Source of the DNA: Ampullaceana balthica
Taxonomy: Eukaryota; Mollusca; Gastropoda; Lymnaeidae
Assembly (NCBI GenBank): GCA_944989445.1
Contig: CALYLW010000336.1
Coordinates: 507,791-571,790, forward strand
Direction: 5' to 3'
DNA: 64,000 nt
Positions 24,055-36,316 of the stretch are shown here, in pieces (position 1 is the stretch's first letter; each line of letters begins with the position of its first letter). Position numbers and translations under genes: made by a program. Below the pieces are notes generated by a model. It was not told the origin of the DNA and searched no databases. It worked only from the letters and a program-made list of their open reading frames with translations.

Positions 24055-24210
24055 GATGTAATATGACTAAAAACGTGGGGCGGGCGCTTCTCAGTGCTCA
24101 GGCTTAACTAATTCAATTCACTCATTTTCTTACTCGTCATTTGTAACCCCTAATCATTTTAGCCAAACGCATCAAAAGCGCCCGCCCACGTTTTTAGTCA
24201 TATTACATCA
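24055..24210. mobile_element. Short MITE/hairpin with 35-bp inverted arms
   Basis: TGATGTAATATGACTAAAAA at 24054 is matched in inverse by TTTTTAGTCATATTACATCA ending 24210; arms extend through the GGGCGGGCGCTT core. The same core family occurs at 33640-33840. Confidence 0.75.
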
Positions 24211-24219
24211 TAGTAGTTA

Positions 24220-25210
24220 AGTATCTATTCTATTCTATGGCATCCGTCCATCCTCTTGGGATGATCGCATTTCCTCCTGCTCCTCTGCCCCTCTACCCCT
24301 TTCTCCTGGCCCTTTTCTCCTAGTTCCTGGCTGTAAGGGAAGCTTCCGCGACTTGAATGCCCTCGCGCACTTTTGCCCGCCAGGAGGTGCGCTCCAGAGC
24401 AATGGTCTCCCACGTTTTATGGTCAATCTGCGCCAGAGTCATGTCTTTCTTGCAGACATCCTTGAAGCGCAAGCAGGGGCGTCCTCTCTTCCGCATACCA
24501 GTTGCCAGCTTGCCGTAAAGCAAGGCTCTTGGAATGCGCTCCGGGCTCATCGTGCGGACATGTCCCAACCACCGAAGGCGCCTCTCACTCAGGATTGAGT
24601 GCATGCTCAGCATATGACTCCTTCTGAGTACCTCGACATTCGTGATCTTATCCTGCCACTTGATGTGCAGAATCCTGCGCAAGCATCGTAAGTGAAAGCT
24701 GTTGAGTTGCTTTGTTTGTTTGGCATAGGTCGTCCAGGACTCGCTGCCATAGAGGAGTGTGCTGAGCACGCAGGCCTGGTACACAGTGATTTTTGTCCTA
24801 TCAGTAAGCTGTGCATTGTTCCACACTCTTTGATTCAGCCTAGCCATTAATGATGCAGCCTTGCCGATTCTGGTTTCAATTTCCTTTTCCAGGGAGAGTG
24901 TGCTTGTGATGTTACTGCCAAGGTAGGTAAAATCCTCGACGACATCCAAGGGTGTTTCCCTCAATGGAAATTGCTGGGAAGCAGTCTGTTCCTTGTCTCA
25001 TAATGTTGGTCTTTTTTAGGCTTATCGTTAGACCAAAATCCTTGCATGCCTCTGAGAACTTATTGACCTAAAGTTGGAGACCTATATCTGAATGTGAGGT
25101 AAGGGCTGCGTCATCCACGAAGAGCAACTCTCTAATTAAAACAGTTTCCCCTTTTCTCTTCGCACGGAGACGGCTGATGTTGTATAGATTTCCATCCGAC
25201 CTGGTGTGGA
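24220..25210 (-). mobile_element. 5'-truncated RTE-type LINE (reverse transcriptase C-terminus)
   Basis: Minus-strand frame from about 25210: LFVDDAALTSHS (FVDD catalytic site) and an FGLTISLKKT segment, then after a frame break 24964-24320: EDFTYLGSNITS, LDRTKI-like TDRTKITVYQACVLSTLLYG, SESWTTYAKQ, RLRWLGHVRTM, RPCLRFKD. This is the standard C-terminal half of RTE/BovB-group RTs. The 3' end at about 24220 has an ATAGA-repeat tail and abuts the hairpin MITE at 24055-24210. Dead copy. Confidence 0.85.
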
Positions 25211-25214
25211 TGTT

Positions 25215-25452
25215 TACATATGTTATATTAGGATGAACTAAACATGCATACATTTAATTACGGTACGTTCGATCGATCTGAAATTGTGATACGATGCATT
25301 GTTAGGTGATTCGGGTCCGTGTGCCAAATTTCAGCTCGATCGGATCACGGGAAGTGGGTAATTTTTTACTTTTGTTTTTTCCGCCCGCCCAAGACAGAGA
25401 TGACGACAGAACGACAGAGACGGTGGTGAAGTTAATATAAGGGATTTAAAAA
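25215..25452 (+). repeat. R520 repeat, partial
   Basis: Starts at the 5' break of the RTE LINE; contains the AATTACGGTACGTTCGATCG block and ends with TATAAGGGATTTA (about 25436). Confidence 0.75.
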
Positions 25453-25794
25453 TAAGTTGTTAATTGCATTTTCCCTTCAGCAAAATTTAGCCCTGAATTG
25501 AGATGTTTGGTTAATGTGAGACCTGAAATTTTGTTCAGGGAAATACCACCCAATTTTCTCAAGTGACATGACTTTGCAAAAGTTCAAGTTATATACCATA
25601 ATAAAAGTAATTTATATAGAAAGTTGTTTTAAAAATACTTTCTCCCGAGTTAAATACTTTTTAAGTCACTCCAAAATTTTAAATGACGCAATTCATAAAA
25701 ATTCTCAAAATTTCTTGAAATACATTTAAAATAGAGTTCACCGGATAATTGTTACAAACTCTAGGGCCAAAGGATTAAACATAAATTATGTACA

Positions 25795-26300
25795 ATCTTT
25801 TTTTAAATCCTTTATATTAACTCGTGGTTTCTGGTTGTTTGCTTGTTTGTTTGTCGAAAAACCTTTGGATCGATTTTAACCCACTTTCTCGTAAGGTAGC
25901 GAGCTGAAATTTTGCAGGCAGTTTTGTGCTGATGATAAAAACGATGTATCAAAATTTCTCTTCGATCGCATGTACTGTCATTAAATTATTGAATTTATAG
26001 ATTCTTTTATTTGTCTCAATGTATCATGTTATTTTTTTTTACATAATGTCGCTGTGCGTATTATATTGAACGACCTTTTTAATACTTTCCTGTTGCGCGA
26101 TTTGGTTCGTATTATTTGGGCGATAATTTTTTAAAATATATTCCCGATCGGTGTGCATTATATTAAACATGTTTTAAGAGACATAAATAAAATTTAGGAT
26201 TTTTGCTTTGTCGTGCGCTGCGTATTATAATGAACATTATTTTATTTATGTCTCGTATGTTAAGGATTTATAGTCAAAAACTTGGTTTTTACCGGTTTTT
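25795..26300 (-). repeat. R520 repeat, diverged and reverse-oriented
   Basis: Begins TTAAATCCTTTATATTAAC (about 25802) and ends near GGATTTATAGTCAAAAAC (about 26264). More diverged than other copies, so probably older. Confidence 0.6.
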
Positions 26301-26534
26301 TTAAAATTTCGTTTCATTTTTATGTTGTTTCTTTTTCAAATAGGCGTGCTGCAATGTAGCGGATTTGGAGAGGTTTCGCCTAACTCAAGTCAATTTTGCT
26401 CTAGCTATTAATGTGAACTATAATAATGAACAATGAAATGTAACCAAATGTCAAAGGTTAATTTGAATTTGTTATTTCTCTGACCTAAAGGGCTGAAAAA
26501 GTAAAATACATTTTTATTTTATAGGGAAAAGCAG

Positions 26535-26758
26535 CAATCAGCTTAGATATAGTAGCAACAAGTTATTAAAAACAATAACTTTCTGAACTACAATCAGTTT
26601 AGATATAGTAGCAACAAGTTATTAAAAACAATAACTTTATAAACTACAATCAGTTTAGATATAGTAGCAACAAGTTATTTAAAACATGAACTTTCTAAAC
26701 TACAATCAGTTAAGACATATTAACCAAAAGTTACATAGAAAATTAACTTTCTATACTA
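26535..26758. repeat. 56-bp tandem repeat, four units
   Basis: CAATCAG recurs at 26535, 26591, 26647 and 26703, exactly 56 bp apart; the first three units are nearly identical and the fourth is diverged. Confidence 0.9.
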
Positions 26759-27054
26759 TTTTTTAAAAATTAATGGAGACAATAACAAAAAAGATCAAAG
26801 TACGCTTTAGCATTCAACGTTCACATTTCTCTTACTGTCAACTTGAACTCAACATTTAAAAATATATGTTATTATTCCTTAAGAATTTTTCGATTTTAAA
26901 AAAAGGCATTTTTTAGTAGGGTATCAAATTCTTTCTTCATTTTAGTTTTTAGGCTTTCTAATAAGAACCTTCCTTGTGATACATTTTCCCGAAAACGTTT
27001 AATTAACTTACACAGGGGTATCAATTAATTGAACATGAATCTATTAAATTATGT

Positions 27055-27768
27055 ATCGGGAGGCCGGTGTTGCAAAATAAATCCTCCCCCAGAGTCTCTC
27101 CCCCCCCCCAAGGAACTATTTTAAAACAAATCCTCCGGGTGAGAAAATATTTTCCTCCCATTTAAAATAAATTCTCACTTGCCCTGTAAAATTTTGTCTC
27201 TCCCAAAATAAATTCGCCCCCATCACACTTTCAATTTAACACAAAAGATCAATTAAAAACAAAGGAATAACGAATAATTACATTTATTGTATTATTGTAA
27301 TATACATATATATGTTTACTTTAATGCAATTTATGGTCGTGGCGTATATATAAAGAGATAGGAGGGGATGAGGACTACACCGTTTGACACACTTCAGGGG
27401 CTTAACAAATTTTGAAAAATTGCTTAGTTACTTGAATTTTTTTTCCGCTGTACAAATTGACCCACAGGCACTTTTGGGGTGTATAAAGGCAGTTGTATTC
27501 TTTCATAAAATAAGGATTATGTCTTTGAGGGCATGGGTTTGTGATGTAACTATAAAAGGTAAAGTTGCACAAACGTCAGGTGTTCAGAAGGTGAGCAAAT
27601 TTCGTACTATCAAGAGAATCCAGAGAGTATTGGCCTACAAAGTTCAGTAGAACCAGTTTTAATCTACTGTTGAAGTCGGGGGAAAGGGGTTAGGAGCAAC
27701 CCAATTAAGTAACCGTTCGGGGGAAAACAAAAACTGGGCTACGCCCATGACCAGTTTAACCTATGACC
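27055..27768. repeat. Interspersed repeat, homologous to 30785-31660
   Basis: Shares GCCGGTGTTGCAAAATAAAT at its start, TTCCGCTGTACAAATTGAC, GGTGTATAAAGGCAGTTGT and CAATTAAGTAACCG in the same order with 30785-31660. No coding capacity recognised. Confidence 0.75.
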
Positions 27769-28560
27769 CGGTGGCGTAGCTATAACTTTTGCCGCCCGGG
27801 GCGGTCTCCAACTTGCCGCCCTTTTTAGGGGCCGTCCCTAAATGACGTTACGCACCGGGGTGGGGGGAGTCACACGTTTGTGACGATGTGTGACGAGGGG
27901 GAGAGGTGTTTAAGAAATGTGACGTCACGTCAAAACGCAAAACTTTAAATAAATTTCCACTTAAAAATTTGATTACTGACACTTTATTTAACTCTTTGAC
28001 GTTTAGGTAAAACGCGTGTTACGATATTAGAATGCAGCCTTACACTAAAAACATAGTTAAATGGCAAAAATTTAATTTGAAACATGCTCATTTTCAAACA
28101 GAAAATACGGCTTTGTGACGTCTTATTGAAGAATGAGTCTAAGGTTTTGTGACGACGTGTGACGAGGAGGAGAGGGGGTGAAAAATCAGCCAAAATAGCG
28201 TGCTTCATTTATGGACGGCCACTTGGTCGATTATATTATGGTTTTTAAAGATTAATGAACATGAATAAATAATTGTAATTGAAACGAAGTAAAGGTAGGG
28301 AACATGTTTACCATTGCATGCCATATTTATGTAAGCAGTAATAAAATAGGCCGCATAAGATTATATACCTATAAATACACATTTGTAAAAAAATACAAGA
28401 TACTTTTTTTTAAAGGCCACAAGAAAGTTACTGAGGTCGCAGGTCCGTCCCCACATGAGACAAAGATATTCCAAATTTACAAACCCCCCCCCAAAAAAAA
28501 ACAACAAAACATTAACAATTACTATTACTATTCTTTTATGTTTTATAAATTAGGGCTGTT
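27769..28560. mobile_element. Inverted partial copy of the 6816-9446 hAT, including its nested MITE
   Basis: Starts CGGTGGCGTAGCTATAAC and reproduces 8640-9446 in reverse: the GCCGCCCGGGGCGGTCTCCA end, the PIF-like MITE (27828-28222), and the TTTACCATTGCATGCCATAT block (28307, against 8867-8886). It breaks near 28560. Confidence 0.75.
27828..28222. mobile_element. PIF/Harbinger-like MITE within the inverted hAT copy
   Basis: GGGGCCGTCCCTAAATGACG at 27828 after TTA; ends TTTATGGACGGCCAC at 28222. Same position in the hAT as 8973-9387. Confidence 0.7.
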
Positions 28561-28903
28561 CACGATTAATTTAAAAAGCCCAACATTACAATTTATGTCA
28601 TAAGTAACACTTATTAAACGTTCTTCTTGAAAATCTAAATAACTCTGGAATGTCTCCTTTATATTTCATCTTTTAACCAACAAAGCAAACAGACAAGTGT
28701 GTTGACATTATTTGGTTCAAGTGATGAGCGGGTCTAATAGACAATATATTAACCAGCTGAGCTGAACAATCATTCACATAGAACTGAGGTAACTGGTATG
28801 CACAAAACGGTTTTGGCAAGGAATGACATTATCGGATATCGGTGTTCATTAAGTTTCCACCATTGTAGAGGTTAATGGATTCAGGAATGTCATCAGTGGC
28901 GTA

Positions 28904-28995
28904 ACAACGGGTTGGCATCGGGGCAGTTGCCTAGTGCGCCAGCTCAAAAGGGCGCCACTAAGTCTCTAATTTTTAAATGTGTATTTAAATAAATA
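28904..28995. mobile_element. hAT terminal fragment
   Basis: CAGTGGCGTAACAACGGGTT and GGGGCAGTTGCC are the same terminus found inverted at about 8570-8626. It is interrupted by the MITE that starts at 28996. Confidence 0.6.
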
Positions 28996-29665
28996 CAGTC
29001 GGACCTCTTTCTCTCTCTAAGTCAAACTCAAAAGGACCCACACAAAAAAATTCGACTTATTGAGATTTTGAGTTAGGGAACATGAAGGAACAGGCGCCGA
29101 TTAATCTAGGACAATGTAGATATTGAGAGGTGGGGGAAACAGCCATACCGGTTAGTAGGCTTGACAGGAAAGAGAGGCGGTGTCTATGTTTCATATCAAA
29201 TGAAGCCAACTTGCTTTGACATGCCGACACAAGCCCGTGAGAGGAGACACCTTCTTTCTCTCCCCTACTTTACTTCCTCCACAGTGGGATAGCGGGAGTA
29301 AGATTTTTCTTTTTAAAAAGAGTCACAACATGCAGCAAAGTGACGCGAATTAGTTATCACTTCTTTTTCTAGTCTTTGTCATTTTTTGTACTCGGAAGGG
29401 TCGCTTAATCCCTTGTGGAATGCACTAAGTTTAGATTTTACGTCCATTTGCGTGGCTCTACGGAACACGTGTTCTGAAATGTCACTCCAGAAAAATAACC
29501 CAAATGACTTGGAAAATTCGACTAAGAGAGGTTAAAAGCAAAAAATCTTGGAGTTAAGGAGATCTAAAATACATTAGTCTTATGGGATTTGGCCGGGTCC
29601 TAAAAATTATTTCGATGTAGGGAGGTTTTCGACTTACAGTAGTTGGACTTAGAGAGTTCCGACTG
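28996..29665. mobile_element. pogo/Tigger-like MITE (670 bp), TA target duplication
   Basis: Ends CAGTCGGACCTC (28996) and GAGTTCCGACTG (ending 29665), flanked by TA (28994-28995; 29666-29667). Subterminal inverted similarity: CTCTCTAAGTC against GACTTAGAGAG. No transposase. Confidence 0.85.
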
Positions 29666-29714
29666 TATTTCACTTATCCTCGATAACAAAAAAGTGAATA
29701 ATTAATTATATTTA

Positions 29715-30387
29715 AATATATTTCAATCTAACCATTATAAAAAATGCATTTTCTGGAAGGAACTGGTTCAATAATGGGCATATGTTCCAAGCGTACACGT
29801 ACACTATACACGTAAACGTATATCTAGTGGATTGTAGTTGATATTATATGTCCCAAATGAGTCTGCATTACCCCCAAAGATCCCCTTATTGACCCAAGAT
29901 GAGGTATTTTACCTCTGTTCGCAGACCTCTTGCTTACGGGATGCCCGTCAGTCAATTGAGTGATTTTTGACAAATACATTTTAAAACTTTTATTTTTAAA
30001 TAACTTTTTTTTCTATACAAAGACGTTAACTTTGATGATTAATAGTCAATGTTTAATTTGTATGCAATAAAATAAAATATAATCTAAGGATGTTAACACA
30101 GTTCGTTTTCTGTAGGCCGGTTAAACGTTTATAAAAAAGCTTCACGCGGGCTACGATATTACAATGTAGATCTTCACTAAATAAATAATAAATACTTAAA
30201 TGTCAATAAAAGTGATATGAAACATACGTATTTTCAAATAGAGAATTTTTTTTTGTGAGTGGGGGGGGGGTCAAAGATTTGTGACGTATTTTTAGAGGGG
30301 GGTCTAAGTTTTTGTGACGACGCGTGACGTGGGGGGAGGGGGTCAAAAATCGGCCAAAATCACGTGACGTAATTTATGGATGGCCCC
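29715..30387. mobile_element. Long-form PIF-like element, one arm (inverse of 36317-36990)
   Basis: Ends AATTTATGGATGGCCCC at 30387 followed by TAA. Proceeding leftward it matches 36317-36990 in inverse, including CATATGCCCATTATTGAACC / GGTTCAATAATGGGCATATG. The opposite terminus is missing. Confidence 0.65.
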
Positions 30388-30784
30388 TAAGATGTAACAT
30401 GGTACTGAGCAGTACTTGTTACCTTTAAGATTATAGTTTATTTCTTCAATTTTTAAGTTCTCGAAAAATTAAGTGTTTGTCATTCCCAAATTCTTTTTCA
30501 AGAACAATAACATCCTACGTTTGTTCGGCGATTATCGAGAACGCTTACCATCATTTATTTGCCCCGCTGTGCTGAATGCTCTCTTACAATCCATTCTTGT
30601 TAAAAGTAATCATTTCTGTTGTTTGTTTTTTTATTTGTTATTTATTTGTTTATAAACTTATTAATATTAATTTAATTTGACTTTTAAAAACATATTTACT
30701 GCATTAGTATCCGGATACTATCTGGATCTGCCTTAAGTATTTGCCGAATCCTGATAGTGTCAAAAGCCACGATATCCGTCCGGA

Positions 30785-31660
30785 TATCCGGAATGCCGGT
30801 GTTGCAAAATAAATCCTCCCCCATACAGAGTCTCCCCCCCGGAGACTCTGTTTTAAAACAAATCCTCCGGGGGGAGAAAATGTTTTCCTCCCGATTAAAA
30901 TAATTTCGCCCCTACCCTGTAAAATATTGTCTCCCCCAAAATAAATTCGCCCCCATCATACTTTCGATATAAAACAAAGAGATCATTAAAAATCAAAAGA
31001 ATAAAGAATACTTACTTGTGTATTGCTGTAATATTCACACATGTTTAATGTAATACTATTTATGGTAGTGGCGTAGATATAGAGAGATAAGAGGGGGGTG
31101 CGGTCCATACCGTTTGACACCACTCAGGGGCGTGACATAATACTCACAGATGTTTACTGTAATACTACTTATTGTAGTGGCGTAGAAATAGAGAGATAAG
31201 AGGGGGGTGCGGGACCATACCGTTTGACACCTCTCAGGGGCGTGACATAATATTCACACATGTTTACTGTAATACTATTTATTGTAGTGGCGTAGATATA
31301 GAGAGATAAGAGGGGGGAGCGGACGATACCATTTGACACTTCTCAGGGGCGTGATATAATTTGAAAAATTACTTAATTACTTGATTTTTTTCCGCTGTAC
31401 AAATTGACGCACAGGCAGTTTTGGGGTGTAAAAAGGCAGTTGTTTTGTTTCATAAAGCAAGGATTATGTCTTTATAGGCATGGGTTTGTGTTGTTACTAT
31501 AAATAGTAAGTTTGTACAACGTCGGGTGTTCAGACGATGAGAAGGTTTCTTAATATCTAGAGTCGGGGGGAAAGGGTGGGAGTGACCCAATTAAGTAACC
31601 GCACGGAGGGAACAAAAATCGGGCTACGACACTGACCTGTTTAACTTCTGACCTGATTAT
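30785..31660. repeat. Interspersed repeat with internal 110-bp triplication
   Basis: Second copy of the 27055-27768 repeat. The segment TGTTTACTGTAATACTA...GGCGTAGATATAGAGAGATA is present three times (about 31021-31350, period near 110 bp) but once in the other copy. Confidence 0.75.
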
Positions 31661-31888
31661 AAAGTCTTTTTTTAAAAAAACTCTGTGGGCTATGCATTGT
31701 TATTGTGAGACGCAGAGGCGAGGCGTCAATGGAGGTGGGGGGGGGGTACTGGTGGTGCTGACTGCACTAGCTGACACTATCACAAGGGGTAAAACAAAAT
31801 CTAAAATTAAGTTTGTTCCCGTTATTTGGCACTAGAAGACTCGGAGGAGGACTATGGGTTTAGTCGTGAGGGGGTGACATATTGAGCT

Positions 31889-31893
<5 letters not shown>

Positions 31894-31976
<83 letters not shown>

Positions 31977-31991
31977 GGTGTGTGTGTGTGT
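31894..31991. repeat. (AT)n(GT)n compound microsatellite
   Basis: About 55 bp of AT dinucleotides followed by GT dinucleotides. Confidence 0.95.
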
Positions 31992-31999
31992 TAGATATT

Positions 32000-32800
32000 A
32001 CAAATGCTTTGTACGGAATAAATGTGATTTCAGTTTCAGTTACTTTTATTTAGTCAAAAGTTTGCGTACACACACAGACATAGATTTTTAAAATTAAATT
32101 ATTTTGTAAACATTCAGAAATACAGCGCAATTATTGAACCTTATTTTCATAACATCACCATGCACGAATAGATTATCTCATATCACGATTGTGAAATTAT
32201 CTTTTACTGTACACGTGTATTATTTTTCTTTCATGAATTTGAATTTTTAAATGCCATAACAGTTTTAAATACAACGAATATATTAAAATTTCAAAGCATT
32301 TTACACATGTTACAAAAAATTTAGACGTTGGCTCCAATATTCATGACTAACATTAAATTTTCTGCCTATAATTTATACCGCCCCTTTCTAGAGTGTCTAA
32401 ACTAATTATGACATTATGGACTGGACAGCCCAATCTAGAGTTGTGTCCATAAGAGAAAAAATAATTAAGAAAATTGTATCTATCCGTTAACATATTTTAC
32501 AAAGTCTTTAAATGGTACTTTGATTTTACTATTTATATTGCTAGATATTCTAAAATATTAGAAAGCTTTAGGAGATAAAAAAAAAGAGTATTAACACAAG
32601 AGAATCACAACTACAGGTTATTATTTTCATTGTAGTAGGTATAAAATACTTCGAGGAAAACAATTAAGCTACAATTGCAAATCGCATAGTGAGAAAAGAT
32701 TCTTTTTTAAAAAATGATCAATACTTTCATTACAAAAACTAGTACATGTATTGCAAAATTTATCTTTCAAATATTAAAAAAAAGTATTAAACAAAATATT
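32000..32800. other. AT-rich intergenic DNA, no gene seen
   Basis: No conserved ORF, RNA or repeat boundary recognised. Confidence 0.5.
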
Positions 32801-32803
32801 AAA

Positions 32804-33353
32804 CATACATACATACATACATACATACATACATACATACATACATACATACATACATACATACATACATACATACATACATACATACATACATACATAC
32901 ATACATACATACATACATACATACATACATACATACATACATACATACATACATACATACATACATACATACATACATACATACATACATACATACATAC
33001 ATACATACATACATACATACATACATACATACATACATACATACATACATACATACATACATACATACATACATACATACATACATACATACATACATAC
33101 ATACATACATACATACATACATACATACATACATACATACATACATACATACATACATACATACATACATACATACATACATACATACATACATACATAC
33201 ATACATACATACATACATACATACATACATACATACATACATACATACATACATACATACATACATACATACATACATACATACATACATACATACATAC
33301 ATACATACATACATACATACATACATACATACATACATACATACATACATACA

Positions 33354-33385
<32 letters not shown>

Positions 33386-33486
33386 CATACATACATACAT
33401 ACATACATACATACATACATACATACATACATACATACATACATACATACATACATACATACATACATACATACATACATACATAC
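32804..33486. repeat. (ACAT)n microsatellite, about 680 bp
   Basis: About 170 ACAT units with essentially one interruption (ATATACAT near 33380). Long YIHT or MYVC open frames on either strand are by-products of the tetranucleotide and are not genes. It borders the hairpin element at 33562. Confidence 0.97.
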
Positions 33487-33561
33487 GTTAATACTTACGT
33501 ACATTCATACACACATACACACACATATACATACATATATACATACACACATAAATATTTA

Positions 33562-33913
33562 ATAAATAAAGGTAAAAAATGACTTTTAAAAACCACGTTT
33601 TTATAAATGGACTAAAAAGAAGAAAATAACTTAAAACGTCAACGTTCATGTACTTTGATTTAATATGGCTAAAAACGTTGGGCAAGTGTTTGGTATAAAA
33701 ATTAAAGATTTCTAATTTAGAAGGCAAAAGAGAGATCTATAAATGAGACAATGAGTGAACTGCATATGTAAAGCCCTATAAGCGCCCCGCCCAACATTTT
33801 TAGTCATATTAAATCAAAGTACATGAACGTTTAAGTTTTAACTTATTTTCTTCTTTTTAGTCCACTTATAAAATCGTGGTTTTTTAAAATACATTTTTAC
33901 CTCTATTTATTTT
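33562..33913. mobile_element. Hairpin element with about 120-bp inverted arms
   Basis: Left arm (33562-33685) and right arm (33792-33913) are reverse complements with about 10% mismatch, e.g. CATGTACTTTGATTTAATAT against ATATTAAATCAAAGTACATG. The core matches the short MITE 24055-24210 and the outer arm (GGACTAAAAAGAAGAAAATA) matches 23952. Typical MITE architecture. Confidence 0.75.
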
Positions 33914-34084
33914 ATTCTTTTTAGGCCACTAATAAAAAGTGTGTTTTAAAAATCTTTTTTTTTACCTCTATTTATTTTACCAAACACCTCATCAGCACCC
34001 GCCCAACGTTTTAATACCACGGCGATAAGGTCACGGGGTGAACTCAGCACGTGAAATCTAACAACGGCAGAGCGGATACAGATG

Positions 34085-34160
34085 CTTATATAGAGATAAA
34101 CTAAAAATGCATTAATTTAATTACGGTACATTCGATCAATCTAAAATTTTGAGACATTGT
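34085..34160 (+). repeat. R520 fragment
   Basis: AAAATGCATTAATTTAATTA followed by CGGTACATTCGATCAATCT. Confidence 0.6.
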
Positions 34161-34519
34161 ATAGTCATATTAGATCTATCTGTGGTAACATTTTAAGCTC
34201 TCTAGAACTATCAGAAGTGGTTTAATTTTACGTTGGTAAATTTGAAAAATTTTCGGACAGACAGACAGACACGAAAACAAGTTAATAAAAACGTGGTAAA
34301 AATTGTTTAGAGTCGCATTGAAGCACTGTGAATCATAAAACCTGGATTGGAAATCTTTCAATAATCCTTGTAGCTTGTAATATATCTTTTATAAATTGCA
34401 CGTGAGCCGCAATGTGAACACAGAAGAGCCTCTTGCGGCTGGCGAGCCGCGGCTCGACCACTGTTGCTTAGAACGTGAAGGTGTCCTAAGCAGACTTCCT
34501 CATACCTCAGCAAACCATG

Positions 34520-36070
34520 TGTTGAGTATCTAAATATATGTTTGAGAATCGTTCTATTTTAGAACCGTTGGGGGACAATTTCAGAAATAATGTGAGTAGG
34601 GTGAGACACTAACTTTGGAGGGACAAGGATTTGGAAACGCGGGTGATAGGTCAGCTAAAGTTTATCAGGTCGAAATCGATACTTCGGCTAGCCCAATTTT
34701 AGTAGGGATGCTGTTTTGTATTTGTGTCGGGGGTCACCCAAAAGTAATTGGAGCGTAGGGCTTAACCAATAAGAATTAAGTTTGTCACATGTACTATCCA
34801 TGGGAGGAAAGGTTCAGCCAATGGACCAATAGGAATTTAGGGCAGGCGTGGGTGAGCGGTCCTTATATACTGGGACATAAGACATATTCGTCCTCTGCAT
34901 TCCAAACCCTTGTAGGACGGGTCTTGTGAAGGGAGCCTTGCTGGTGTGCAGGTTGGATTTAGATTATACTTAGGATATAGTCAAATGTATAATTGTTATG
35001 TTGAAGTAGATGTAGTATTCTTTTATATACTGTATATTCATTAATTGGTTATTCAGTTTTATGTGTATGTTATTTCAGCAAGTAAGTGTAGGGTAGTGTT
35101 ACCTACAGTGGAGCAAATAAGTGTAGGGTAGTGTTACCTACAGTGGAGCAAGTAAATGTAGGGTAGTGTTACCTACAGTGGAGCAAGTAAGTGTAGGGTA
35201 GTGTTACCTACAGTGGAGCAGGTAAGTGTAGGGTAGTGTTACCTAAAGTGGAGCAAGTAAATGTAGGGTAGTGTTACCTACAGTGGAGCAAGTAAGCGTA
35301 GGGGCTAGCATAGCCAAGCTTACGTAGTATAGAAGTTTGAGCACCAGATGTGCCGCTCGCAAAAGTGGGCAAGACAACCCTGAGCCGGACAGAAGACTAT
35401 ACTGTTAGTAAACAGTGCAGCCAGCTGTGACGCTGTCAGTCAGTGGAGTCGTAGAGGGACGTGGTGTTACCGGCCTCCTAGACGATGAATGGGTTAATAG
35501 CATCGCTGACCACTGAGGCGGAACATGGACTGACCCCGTTACCTGAGACCGTGTGTGATGTGAGATCGGCAGACATACAACAGGAGCTGGCCGATTAAGA
35601 AGTCATAGATTGTATTTGTGAAGTTAAGTTGTAATCTGATTGTATTTACTATTTGAGTTATTGAGCTATAGTCTATCCATTATATTGAATGATCTATTCA
35701 AATGTGTATTTATATGATTTACTTAATGTAATTAAATATTCTCTCTGTTGTGTACAGAGGTGTTTGGTGTGCTTATTTATATGTATTAGGTATTGTAGCG
35801 TAGTTCTATACTAATACTTAATACTGGGGGCTAGAGCCGACTAGATGTCGATAATAGAAAGATAACGTTTGTAAGTAGTCTGGGAGCTCAATTAGCATCC
35901 CGTAATCTGTAACCCTAGACAACAAGAGTCAAATACAAGTATTGATGTATATATATATTACTGAAATATATACCCCAATATTTAACAGTGGGGATAATTT
36001 AATCGTATGTATCTTCATTAGTATAATACAGTAATATTTAACAGTAGTATAAAGACATCAGTTCGTAACA
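34520..36070 (+). mobile_element. Solo LTR of an LTR retrotransposon, 5-bp TSD
   Basis: Starts TGTTGAGTATC and ends TTCGTAACA (TGTT...AACA termini), flanked by a perfect 5-bp direct repeat CCATG (34515-34519 and 36071-36075). Length 1551 bp. A TATATACTGGGACATAAG promoter-like segment lies at about 34863, arguing for plus orientation; no internal gag/pol sequence or second LTR is present. Formed presumably by LTR-LTR recombination. It contains a 35-bp tandem array. Confidence 0.85.
35076..35305. repeat. 35-bp tandem repeat inside the solo LTR, about 7 units
   Basis: GTAGGGTAGTGTTACCTACA plus GTGGAGCAAGTAAGT repeats; GAGCA anchors fall at 35111, 35146, 35181, 35216, 35251 and 35286, exactly 35 bp apart. 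Each unit contains the GTAGGGTAGTGTTACCTAC dyad. Confidence 0.95.
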
Positions 36071-36316
36071 CCATGACTCGATATATAAATGGCAAATACA
36101 TGCCCGTCTTGAAGCAATCTATCTACTAAGACATTTAGCTAGACTTAACCCGCTCAACAAATATCGCTTTGCGTTTTATTTCAGCATTTCATCAATAAAC
36201 AAGCCCCCCTCTGAGCTACCCTTTAAGTCTCGAGGATTCTAACATTCCGTAAGGTCATTGACTTTATGCATAACTAATACAGCGGCACACCTAAACGCGA
36301 ATCTCAAGCTAACTAA

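Noticed and set aside
26535..26758. Possible CRISPR-like array (56-bp period), and the 35-bp array at 35076
   Set aside because: Units are contiguous head-to-tail without unique spacers, in a eukaryotic genome; simple tandem repeats.
32714..33562. Very long open frames of YIHT and MYVC repeats on both strands
   Set aside because: Produced by the (ACAT)n microsatellite; open in several frames on both strands, no start context or homology.
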